Part shown: piece after piece, positions 37,936 through 49,200 of the stretch
How the letters are laid out: each line of letters opens with the position of its first letter
How positions within the stretch are numbered: the stretch's first letter is position 1
Made by a program: the position numbers and the translations under genes
DNA from: Onthophagus taurus
Taxonomy: Eukaryota > Arthropoda > Insecta > Coleoptera > Scarabaeidae
Reading direction: 5' to 3'
DNA: 64,000 nucleotides
Assembly: GCF_036711975.1 (NCBI RefSeq)
Contig: NC_091970.1
Span: 5,339,501-5,403,500 of the forward strand
The notes under the pieces: generated by a model
The model's database searches: none
What the model was told of the DNA's origin: nothing
Seen by the model: the letters and a program-made list of their open reading frames with translations, nothing else

Positions 37936-39683
37936 TCAAGGAGCAGTCATATTACTTATGCCCCATTTACACGTTTTGTACCCCTCCGGGCTGTAATCCC
38001 AATCGATTCTGCGTTGTTTTATGATATTCGTGTACACCATTGAAGATAATCTCGGCGATCTAGTTCTTTCCATAGAATTAAAGTCGACGCTATAAAGACC
38101 AAACTTTTCACTGAAATAATAAAGGTTAACTTAATAAGGAATTAGATTATAAAACATAATTTCTTACGTATATCCTTGATACCATTGGAAATTGTCCAAA
38201 AAACTCCAAACTGTATAAGCAGAAACATTGCACTTATCTTTGTGTATAGCTGCGAGAATGTTTTCCAAGTAAGACTAAAAAAAATAATGAAAAACTTTCC
38301 TTTTTAAAGAAATTAACTCACGTTAATATAATGGACTCTGCGACAATCATTTTCATCCTCAACATCGGAGAATCCATTCGCTGTTATAAGAACTTCCGGG
38401 TTGTCATATTCTTTTTTGATCCAATTCAATAATCTTCTTAATCCCCAGGGGACAACTTTAAGCCATGAAGAAGTTCCGTTCTCCCAAGACTCGTTTTGGA
38501 CGCAAAAATCAAGTGCGAACAAAGGAGTTCCTTCAGCACTCATTTTTGGAAGGCTAACGTCACAAATTTTTGTGGTATAATGACTCAGTCCGAAGAAATC
38601 AGCGCTTCCTCGTAAAAGCTCAACATCTGCAGATTCAAATTCTGGTACTTTAAACGTAGACGTTTGTATTTGTCGACTGAAGTAATCTAATTGTTCGGAT
38701 GCCATTTTTGGATAATCCCCAATTCTTGAAAAAATCGGATTGGCAAACCATCCAAGCTATAATAAATAATTAATGGTTCAAATAACATTTAATGTTTTCA
38801 AAATTACCTCAAGCTCCATCGCTAATTCACTTAAATCTTTATCGGCTTCGCCTCGAATACCAGGTTCATTCCACGCGGATCCAAACGAAATACCAACTCG
38901 TCCATGTTGTCTTTCTCTATAATTAAAGTTGTATAATCGGTAAACTCTTGCGTGAGATTTCAAAATGGCGTGAGCACAAAGATAACCGACGTTTCCTTCC
39001 TCTTTCAGACCATCGGCAAACGAAGCTTGATCAAAATAAGGGTCAAAACAAAATTTACCAGGATCATCAAACGTAATCCAATCTCTAACTCTGTTTCCAT
39101 AAATAGAAAATAAAAGATTTGCGTACTCTTCAAACGCAACGATTAATTTTTCATTCATCCATCCGCCTTTTTCTTGTAACAGTTGAGGTAAATCCCAGTG
39201 AAACATTGTGGCGATTGGTTTAATACCATTCGCAATTAATTCGTCAATGAGTTCATTGTAATATCTAACACCATCTGTATTGACCTTGTTAGTGTATCCA
39301 TTGGGGAGGATTCGAGGCCAAGATATCGAGAATTTGTAGAAATCGACGTCCATTTCTTTTAAAAGTTGTACGTCCTCAAGGACCTTGTGGTAAGAATCGC
39401 ATGAAACGTCAGCGTTGGATCGGTCTTTTATTTTCTTGGGTTTTCCGTGCGTCAATCTATCCCAGATACTTTCGCCCTTTCCACCCTCATTCCAAGCTCC
39501 TTCGACTTGATAAGCTGAAGTTGCAACGCCGAATTTAAATTCGTTGGGAAATGTGTCTTCACTTGAAACACAAGTACTAAAACAAATATATCAGAAAAAA
39601 ATAAGATAGTTGCAAAAAAAGAAAAGTACTCACCTCAGAAGTAAAATACAATTGATTATTCTAAGTTTAATTTTCAAATACAT
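37936..39683 (-). CDS. GH1 beta-glucosidase/myrosinase homologue, catalytic residues lost
   Basis: Secreted glycoside hydrolase family 1 fold. Exons 39683-39634, 39576-38808, 38756-38322, 38274-38168 and 38110-37936 join in phase to 511 residues, normal length, with a signal peptide (MYLKIKLRIINCILLL). The fold signatures are well kept: FGVATSAYQVEGAWNEGGKG, FYKFSISWPRILPNG, MFHWDLPQ, GYLCAHAILKSHARVYRLY, TVWSFLDNF and EKFGLYSVDF. The active site is not. The acid/base motif TFNEP reads TFDDP, the nucleophile motif ITENG reads ITANG, the sugar-binding DNFEW reads DNFQW, and GLNHYTS reads GLSHYTT. With an intact long frame and clean splice sites, it looks like an expressed pseudoenzyme (binding or signalling role inferred), not a decayed gene. 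Confidence 0.88.
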
Positions 39684-41416
39684 CGTTGAGACTTGAAGTT
39701 AGAACCACTTCTGAGTGGAAACGACGATTTCTGCGGTATTTATACGATTTTTGGTGGAAGAATTTTGCTTACGAACACTTTTTATCAACTCATGAATCTT
39801 TTTTGGTATTTTAGGGTGTATGGTATTTCCTTTGGTATTTTTTTGACTAACATTGGAGTGTGATAAAAGCTATCGCCAAATTGTTTTCCAATTAAAGAAT
39901 TTCCGGCGATTAAAAGTGTAATTTTGGAAACAATTTTTATGAGTAATATCGAAAAGAATCATTTCTACCTTATTTTAAGGAGTTTAGATCATATCTAAAC
40001 TTCTTAATATATATAGATACTTTAATTAATAATTAGTGATATTTCCACAAGGATCCTTCAAGAAATGAATTTTATAGCGAATATTGAAAATTATCGAAAA
40101 TTTAAACAAAACTTCAAATATTGTTTTCTCAAAAACTAAAAGTTATTTTTCAAAACGGGTTGGTTCATTGGAAAGAAGACACTTTTATTAACACTTTGGG
40201 AAATGTCCATACTCATATTCCAAGAACTGGATTTTATATGAATTTTTAAAACTTAATCAGCGAAAATTACGAAATTCGAAAAAATTGTCGTTCATTTCAA
40301 AAATTTATTTCTCAAGAACTGAAAGTGATTTTTCAAAACGGCTTTTTGCATTAAAAATAGGATACTTTAATTAATAATTGGTGATATTTCCACAAGGATC
40401 TTTCAAGAAATGAATTTTATAGCGAATTTTGAAAGTTATCGATAAAAACTACAACATCGAAAATTTTTTCAAAACTTCAAATATTGTTTTCTCAAAAACT
40501 AAAATATATATTATATTTACATAATATATAATATACATAATAATATAAAAATATTATTATATTTTTTTCACGATTCCTTTAATTTATATAATTTTTTTAA
40601 ACAATCTCTTAATGTTGAAACAATAAGTTTTATATATCCTAAAAGAAGAGGTTTTAAGCTTTAATAGCTTCCATAAGTTGGGCTATTTTTTTGTTGATGT
40701 TTTTTCGAAAATCTAGTTAAATCGCCGATTAAAAGATAGTTATTCGCCGATTAGATTATGAATAGTTTAGAATTAATCATCGATGTTGATTTATATCAAA
40801 TATTAACAAATTACAATAAAAACAATCTTATCAAACTACTTCTCTAAAATCACCCCATTCAAATAATGCAATAACAAAAACACTTACAAAATACTAACAA
40901 TAAGTGTATTATCACACCCATATCTAAATTATTGATAAATATTAATAACATTTTAAGTAATCAGTTCCGATAAATTATTTCACGGTCACATGTGTCGAAA
41001 ATTGGTTAATTTTTAAGTTTTTAAACCCATGGCAATGAAAAGTGGAGGACGTCTCGGTTACTTTCGAATAAAAAGCAAGTTCAAGCAAACGTAAGTAGAC
41101 TTTACTTAGTTAAAATCGAGTGAAAGTGGCGTCGAAACGCATTCGCAGTCACAACTTGTCCAATCTTATCGAACAATTGGATTAAGTGCGTTATACAACA
41201 TAGATTTTTATTAATAAATCTAAATCAACGTCGATTATTGATATAGATGTCCAGACATAAACAAGGCGTCCACGTTTTTGGAGGCATCACGTGAGAATAA
41301 GAAATGTTTGTGAAACCATCAAAGTAAGTTATTTATTTGTTTTTTTCTTGTCAAAATTGTCAATGTTTTGAAATTAAAAATTCCCAGTAAACATCAAATA
41401 ATTTTTCGCGTAAAAA
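39684..41416. repeat. Spacer with two copies of a ~150 bp dispersed repeat
   Basis: A block starting ACTTTAATTAATAAT and including GATATTTCCACAAGGATC, AAGAAATGAATTTTATAGCG and AACTTCAAATATTGTTTTCT occurs at about 40018-40160 and 40365-40505. A third partial copy is near 1447. An AT microsatellite follows at 40500-40570. From 41090 on, the sequence is probably promoter and 5' leader of the next gene, with a 5'-UTR intron (41324-41387) ending TTCCCAG. Confidence 0.6.
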
Positions 41417-41812
41417 ATGTCTGTGTTTAACCTGTACATGACATCGTTGCAAAAAAATTTTTACAGGATGAGTAAAGTGGATGAAGATAACAAATACGTC
41501 GTGTTGCTTTTGGGCTTCGTTGCGGCATCTTTAAGTCCGTTTTTGTTGGTGTGGTACGCATTGCATTGCACCACTTACGTCGTAAGCAAGATTTTAATAC
41601 CAGTTTTTGGATTGGCCATAGTATTCCTCGTCGGTTTTCCACTTCTTTGCACGATGAAGTGGATTTACGCAACCTACGCGTTCATCTATAATATGGTTAT
41701 TAATTTTATTTTAGCCATCGTTCAATGGATGGAAGAAAATAAAACTAATTCACCTATTTCGACGGAAACGAGAAGAATTTATGCTTCTTCTAACGATTTT
41801 GATTTTAAATAA
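41417..41812 (+). CDS. Small multi-pass membrane protein, unknown family
   Basis: 131 residues in one coding exon from ATG 41417. A 5'-UTR intron is predicted just upstream (donor AAA|GTAAGT at 41323, acceptor CCCAG at 41387). Three hydrophobic segments stand out: about 28-52 (YVVLLLGFVAASLSPFLLVW), 59-80 (ILIPVFGLAIVFLVGFPLL) and 84-104 (WIYATYAFIYNMVINFILAI). They are followed by a polar tail with ENKTNS and ending SSNDFDFK. There is no cleavable-looking signal peptide. I do not recognise the family. Codon use and the good splice sites support a real gene. It could be an insect-specific membrane protein. No function is claimed. Confidence 0.6.
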   Translation: MSVFNLYMTSLQKNFYRMSKVDEDNKYVVLLLGFVAASLSPFLLVWYALHCTTYVVSKILIPVFGLAIVFLVGFPLLCTMKWIYATYAFIYNMVINFILAIVQWMEENKTNSPISTETRRIYASSNDFDFK

Positions 41813-43150
41813 TGATTATTTATATTAATTAATCATTTATTAAGTTTTACATCCTTTAATAAACTTTTAATTATTTTATGTTAAGGATTTTTTTATTGTT
41901 TTTAATGAAATTAAAATAAAAACTTAAAAAAACTTAAAGTGTTCCACTATTGCTGAATATTACAGTTAACTAAGTATAACCTTTGTTTATAGAGAATACT
42001 CTATAAACAATGGTATAACTTAGTCATACTATTATTATTAATCATAATAACTTTTAATTGTTTACTAAATATCCGATACTTTCCATTAGCATGAAGAATG
42101 TTTAAATTCTTTTATGTAGGTTATATTAATATAAGAAATTTAAAGTATCGTATCTCGATGACCGATTGAGATATCACGATAAAATAAGAAGCAATTTAAA
42201 GGAAATTTAATCGAGTTTTAGTGTACCAAAAATTATTTTTTAGTTTCCATATACATAGCTGCAATGATTTTTTTAACCAAAATCCGAAAATATTTGATTG
42301 AGGTTATTTTCAAAATTAAAGAAATCGTATCTCAAAGACCGATTGAGATATCACGATGAAATAATATGCGATTTAAAGGAAATTTAATCTAGTCTTAGTG
42401 TTCTAAAAACTATTTCTTAGTTTCCATAAATATAGCTGCAATAATTTTTTTATCCAAACTTCGCAAATATTTGATGTTGAGTTTATACTCAAAATTAAAA
42501 AAATCGTATCTCAAAGACCGATTGAGATATCACGATGAAATAAGAAGCGATTTAAAGGAAATTTAGTGTAATTTTAATGTAATAAAAACTATTTCTTAGT
42601 TTCCATTAATATAGTTGCAATGATTGTTTTAACCAAACTCCGCAAATATTTGATGTTGAGTTTATATTCAAAATTAAAAAAATCGTATCTCAAAAACCGA
42701 TTGGGATATCACCATGAAATAAGAAGCGTTCTAAAGGAAATTTAATCTAGTTTTAATGTAGAAAAAATTACTTAATTTTAATTAAACCAAACAGAAAATT
42801 AATCTGATGGTGGTATATGCAACCAAACTTACTTTTAATCGGTTAAGTCTAACTTGCGGATATAAACTTTTGTTCAATTTTAGAAATTTGTTGCAATAAT
42901 ATTTCACAATCATATTAAATAAAAATAAATTTCAAACTTATTTATAAATTTATATAGAAATTCAATATTTTTTTAAATTTCTAAATGTCAGTTTTAAATT
43001 ACGTCAAATTAGTAACCATAAAATCGAAACAATTAAAAATAACTTTACAAAAGTCAAATTAAACAAATAAAATTAAGCTTTTTAATTGATTTAAATCTAT
43101 AATTATAAATAATTGATTCGTTTGAGTGTCCCTGGTATTTTTTAAAGATA
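41813..43150. repeat. Palindrome and ~178 bp tandem array
   Basis: Near 41960-42025 an imperfect palindrome has arms TTGTTTATAGAG and CTCTATAAACAA inside longer ACTAAGT arms. About 42140-42780 contains four units starting TCGTATCTCAAAGACCGATT at about 42149, 42327, 42505 and 42683 (178 bp steps), each with GATATCACGATGAAATAAGA and TTCTTAGTTTCCAT. No gene is seen. Confidence 0.75.
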
Positions 43151-43154
43151 TGAA

Positions 43155-43288
43155 GTTATCGCGCATGCGCATTGCGCGTTTTCAGTTCAGTGACAGGATG
43201 GAGAAGTGATTCGACGGTGTATTTCTGTGTATATTTTCGACTTTCCGCGCTAATTACCCCGGTTTTTTCATCCCGTTTCGTCTCAACT
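43155..43288 (+). promoter_or_regulatory. Cytohesin upstream promoter with an NRF-1-like site
   Basis: GCGCATGCGC at 43161-43170 is a perfect NRF-1/Ewg-type palindrome. It is followed within 15 bp by TTCAGTTCAGT, which contains the insect initiator TCAGT. The region is GC-rich relative to its surroundings and lies ~120 bp ahead of the ATG. Confidence 0.5.
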
Positions 43289-46200
43289 ATGTTAAAAGAA
43301 AAGCAACTTTACAATATGGGAACAACTGGACACACCATCGATACGTTCAACACTTCCGGTAAGTTTTTAACAACCCTCCAAATCATTTCCTGTGTTATTG
43401 TTTACATCTACACTTTTCTAACCAACACAAAGAATTAAGTGGGTAATCAACCCCTCTTTTACGACAAAACCCCTTCAAAATTGAATTTGCATTATTAAAA
43501 AATTAATTAATATTGTTGAAGTAAATTGTTGACATAAATGACAGTTGTGGGCGGTTGATTTTAACTTATTTTTTGTTTTAGAACTTACCCCGGAACAACA
43601 AAAACAGTTAATTGAGATTCGTAGAAGGAAAACGGAACTGCTATTGGAGATTCAGGTAGGTTAAATTACCGTAATAACCCGTATTTGGAGATTTTTCTTG
43701 GAAATGTCAAAACGCCATGTCAATTAATTACAGGGTTCTGTAATTTTTTTGATTTATTTGTTTTTATAATGATTTTTTTAATTTTGATTTATTTAACAAC
43801 AATTAAAATTAAATTTGATTTTATTTAAATTAATAATTAAATCAAAATTAATTTTTATTAAAAAAAAGAATAATATTTTATGTGTATGCAACCGAATCAA
43901 CTTAACGTGTCAGTTGGTTGCCTAACTTCATTTTTATTATTTCAATTATGGTGGAGGTGCCAATTAATTATTTATTTTATTACATTAATAACGATATCGA
44001 GATGATTTAAATCAATTCTTTTTAATAATTAAAAAGGCCACGTTACTTTAGAAATAATCGTCCTTGTTTGTACGTCGTAATCAACAAGGTGTGTCTTTTT
44101 ACCTTCATCGAGCGTCATTTTATCGCTATTCTCGTTCGTATAATGTCGATTATCGCGTTTCCCGTGAATAAACACAGACACATACACACGAACGGCGCCA
44201 CGTTGTGCACAAAAAGCGATACTAATGGAAGTGGAGTCCATTAAAAAGATTGAGGGTGTTTCGCTTTTATTTCCGGCAATAAAAATACAATATTCAAAAA
44301 GGGGAAGTACAAATTCCTTTCGAATTGAGTAATTTAAGGTTGTAGTATCGATGTTTTACTTGGACGCATAGGTACGATGACCTCGCGTGGTTTTGCTCTT
44401 CGTTTTTGGTCGTCGAAGTTGGCGTCCAGACGTAGCAAAAAAAAGTAAAAATAAATCGCAAGGTTTTGTTTTAATCCCTACGTATGACGTCATATCCGGT
44501 TTTAAGCCGTGCGAAAGAAGGGCTGCAGGATGTCGCAAGACTTCGCTATTACAATTAAACCAATAAATAGTAATAAATAAATGACGTTGTAGAGAATTGA
44601 ATGGAAATTGAACGAGATGGTCGGTCTTTTCTTTAATAAGTAGTAAAAATTGAATAAAAAAGTGAATAAATAAGTTGCATTTCTGGCATATTTGGCACCG
44701 AGCTCTTGGTTCCTTAAAATAAACTCACGTACTAAATAGTCGCTTATCAAGGAACAAGTGCGCTGGTTTACTGTTAAAAACGGATTTGAATCGATCGGTT
44801 TTGCACGAGTTTCGAGGTCATTAAATTTAAATAAATATTTGTGTTCGACTATCGAACAAGTTTCAATAAACATCTTTTAAATTCGAACTCCATCCATCAA
44901 AGTTCAATTTTATATTTTCAATTTTGCTAAGTGGTATTGCTTTTTATCTCAATTTTGCTAATAATATTTAAAAGTCAATCACACAGCACATCTAAATGGT
45001 AGGCACTTGAATTCTCATCTTTTTAGAGAGAGGCGTCCTAAAGAATTTAGATATATTAAGGTTGTTGCAGACGTAAACAGCTACTAAAATCGCTAATAGA
45101 TGAGATAATCTTTAAAAAAATATCAGCGAATAACAACTTTTAGATTGCCGTTATCGTTGATATCTCAACTTTATCCCTGGTGTTTCTTAACATCATCTTT
45201 GATACCCTCCAAAATGATTTATTGGATCTTTCTACATGTTGTCACCTCCTAACATCGTCCTGATCTCGTTTAACATCTACATCATCTATTAGTACTCTCG
45301 TGTTGTCTCATATTTTTGTGAAACATTTCTTTTTCACTACAATATGCATTCTGTAAGAATTCCAGAGTTGGGTTTTATCCGTAAGCATTATTAACCATTA
45401 TTTTATATCTCAGCTTACATTACGTTCATGTATTCTGCTAATTTGGCCAAAATTATCAGTACATTAATTAATTTTGACTTTTATCAAGACTAAACTGTAG
45501 AATGACTTCGTTAATAATCTTACACGCTTATTGCGCTCGGTACAAGGTCACAAAAAGAATTTCTTTTCCTCACCTGTCCTTAAGACACGCGGATGCGGGC
45601 ACAGGTGCATCTTTAAGCGCGAGATTCAACTTCAAAAGGTTATCGTTTAAAATTAACAAAAAAAAACTTGATTTTATTTTAAAGAGAAAGAAAGGAAGGA
45701 AAAGAAAACGTTACGGATAAGCAAGGAGTGTTACCGAGCGATAACAAAAATAAAATCGAGTTTACAGGATGTCCTTTTTTGATAAAGTTGTGTTTTATGT
45801 TCGCGGTCTTTGTGTTAAACAAATTTAATTTTTTAGGTTTGGCATTTACAAATAATTTTCATTCATCTATATTTCAAAATACAATTTATTTTTCTTTTAT
45901 TTTAATTTTTAAGAGTAGAACTAGAAAGTTTTCTGCATTCTTTATTTTTAACACTTTTGTCGCAGGTCAGTTTTTGGGACATGTGTTTCTTTTCAAGAAA
46001 GATTTAACGATTTTTAAATGCCTCCGAAATTGACCTGGAAGGCGTCCTTTAAAAGCTTTCAAAACAAATCTGGTTTCGATTTAATATTTAACAAAAACCG
46101 TTTTTTACCCTTTCACCTTTTCGAATTAGTCGCGTGCTTGACGTCACAAAACGTGATACATAAAAAAAACCGTTTGATAATAAACGCGTAGATTTTACTA

Positions 46201-49200
46201 AAAAAATAAACATGTTTATCGCCTTTATAACGTCGATAATAACTTGTGTAAATAGTTTTTAACACAAAAAAAAATTTAATTAATCAGCTTCAACGTGTAA
46301 TACTTGTTTTTCTTCACTAACATCTTCTTCGCCCGATGTTTCTTCATCACCGTCTTCTTCGTCATCGATATTATCGATATCATCGTAAGCATCCAAAGGG
46401 ATATCATTGCTAATGTTTTCTTGTTCGTCGTTCGAGTCATCTTCGTCGCGCCATTTATTAAAATCGACTTTGAGCCAATGATGTTTTTGCTTATCTTGGG
46501 TTAAATAAGGCCAATAAGGTTCTTCGTGATTCTTTTTCATCAAAATCATCTCAACGCAACGTTCCCTATTGATGGTTTTGCAATTTTCCGGGTCGATTTT
46601 GTTGAATAAAACTATTCGAGCCTCGTAGTTGCGGTCGTTGTGTTTCGTGGAACCTTTAAAATGGACCGAATCTTCTTGATACGTCACAATCGGGTCGATT
46701 ATATCCTCTAAAATCACCGTTAAGTAAACCAAATCGGATCTTTGAGCCCAAATCATCGGCGGCGGATTCAATTCACCATCAGCCATCGTTTTAATTAACT
46801 TTTTTTTGATATTTTTGAAGGGGTTTTATTTTATATTTGTCAATAAAATTTGACAAGATTTGATTTGACAGTTAGAAAAAGTTAAAAAGTTTTTTTAATT
46901 AATTTCTGAGAGAGGGTTAAAGTTCACGAGACGGGTTTAATTAAGCTTAATTACGGTGGGATACCTTTCAAATCTTTTCATATGAAGCCATTAGATTAAT
47001 AAAATCGTGTTGTGCGTAAAATGGGATGTATAAAATAGGAAAGCCGAAAATAGATTGAAAATGATAAATCTTTAAATGTTTGATGTTCATTTTGATCTTG
47101 AATAGGTTTGGAATAAGTCCAAAATTGTTAATTTTTTTTGCTTCGACCGTTTCGCATTCGAAATGCTAAGTCTTTAAAGTCTATTTTTGGATGAAATGGA
47201 GTTTTTGGATTTGTTCCAAAATTATTTAATTTTTAAATCAATATTAATTCACGTTCGAATTTATAAGAAGAATTCTTTCTTTAAAACTACTGTTCTTTGA
47301 TCTACTCTACTTTTACTTACATTTTTGATACCTGAAGATCATAAGTTATCTACCAAGATTACAATTACAATTAAAAAGTGTAATAAAAAATGTAGCATTC
47401 CATTTAAAATAACGAAGTTATGGTCTACTTCCGGTAGACCGGAAGTGGCAGCCATCTTGAAAATACCACCAAAATTTCAACTGTATGTACAAATAGTGGA
47501 CCCTAAAAAAGTCCTAATGAATCAGTTACGTGAGACACCCTGTATACACTGTGTACATAAAGTATGATATCAATTCGATAAAAATTTGAGGAGTATTCTT
47601 CCAGAAAATATTCTTGAATATCTATGTTATATTTTTTAAAGCGCATTTTTTGAGATAAACTTGAAATGTCCAGGTGTCCCAAAATTGAGATACCATATGT
47701 TGACATTTTAAAATAATTTTTTTATTTGCAATAATAAAAATTATTTCTTTCTTCATCATTTTCAAAGCAGAGAAGGGTTATAAGTTCTTCAGAAAAATCT
47801 GTATTATTCCTTGATTTCTTGCTATGAAATGATGTTATAATTGGGTCTGAAGATATTAATAGTCTGTTTAAAATGTCACTGTTATTGTGTATTCTAGACA
47901 TTTTTCTGGAAAAGTTCTCTCTATACCTTCTAAGGTCTTTATTCCGAGTTCCTTGCGCATCTTCTGAAAGCAGGCCATTCTGGATACTTAATGATTTTAT
48001 TATTAAGTGGCCATGCACAAGAATTTTATGCACTACCACAGGCATATAATACCAATTATACAGGGTGTCACACAAAAAACGCCCCAACCTGTAACTCTGT
48101 CATTTACATTCCGATTTTCATGAGCGGGTTATCAAATGAAATGGTTTCATGAATACTATGATTCATGCTACAAATAAATTTTTTCCAAGGCCGTCTTCAA
48201 TTTTAAGCGATTATTAACTTTTGCTTTTCAAATTGCTCTATATATTTTTCTTTACGTCATTGGATAGAGATTGTTTTTCTGAATCCACTGATGTACAATA
48301 CATCCATTTTGAATATAATTTTAGTAGAGAAAAGACACCTGTATATACAGGTTGCCACATAAGAACGCCGCTAGCTGTATCTCTGTCATTTACCTTCCAA
48401 TTTTCATGACCTAGCTATCAAATGAAATGGTTTGATGAATACTATGATTCATGCTACAAATAAACTTTTTCTAACGCCATCTTCAATTTCTAGCGATTGT
48501 CAACCTTTGATTTTCAAATTGCTCGGTATGTTTTTCTTCACGCTATTGGATAGAGTTTTTTTTCTGAATCCATTAATGTACAATACATCAACATTCATTG
48601 TAATTGTAGCATAGAAAAACATTAAAATAGTTTCTGAACATTCTCTTAAAGTCGCTTGTGTTATACTGTAGTGTGCCATGGGATAAATGAAAAACCAACT
48701 TATAAGTATCATTTACAACTGCTTGGGCATTGAAATAGCATTTAATGACTGTTATCAGTTTTGCGTGTTATTTTTTTCCATGGCACACTGCAGTATTACA
48801 GAAGTGACTAAGACAATGTTCGGAAAATGTTTTAATTGTTTTTCTCTGCTAAAATTACAATTAATGTTAATGTATTGTACATCAATGGGCTCAGAAAACA
48901 ATTTCTATCCCATAACGTGAAGAAAAACATACCGAGCAATTTGAAAATCAAATGTTGATAATCGCTTGAAATCGAAGATGGCGTTGGAGAAAGTTTATTT
49001 GTAGCATGAATCATAGCATTCATCAAACCATTTCATTTGTTGCCTCGTTCATAAAAATCGGAAGGTAAATGACAGAGTTACAGCTTACGGCGTTCTTGTG
49101 CGACAACCTGTATATACAGGTGTCTTTTTTCTGCTAAAATTACATTCAAAGTGGATGTATTGCACATCAGTGGATTCAGAAAAACAATCTCTATCTAATG

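Noticed and set aside
44502-44873. 123-codon minus-strand frame in the cytohesin intron
   Set aside because: No domain, composition matches the surrounding AT-rich intron, and no splice context. Frames of this length are expected by chance here.
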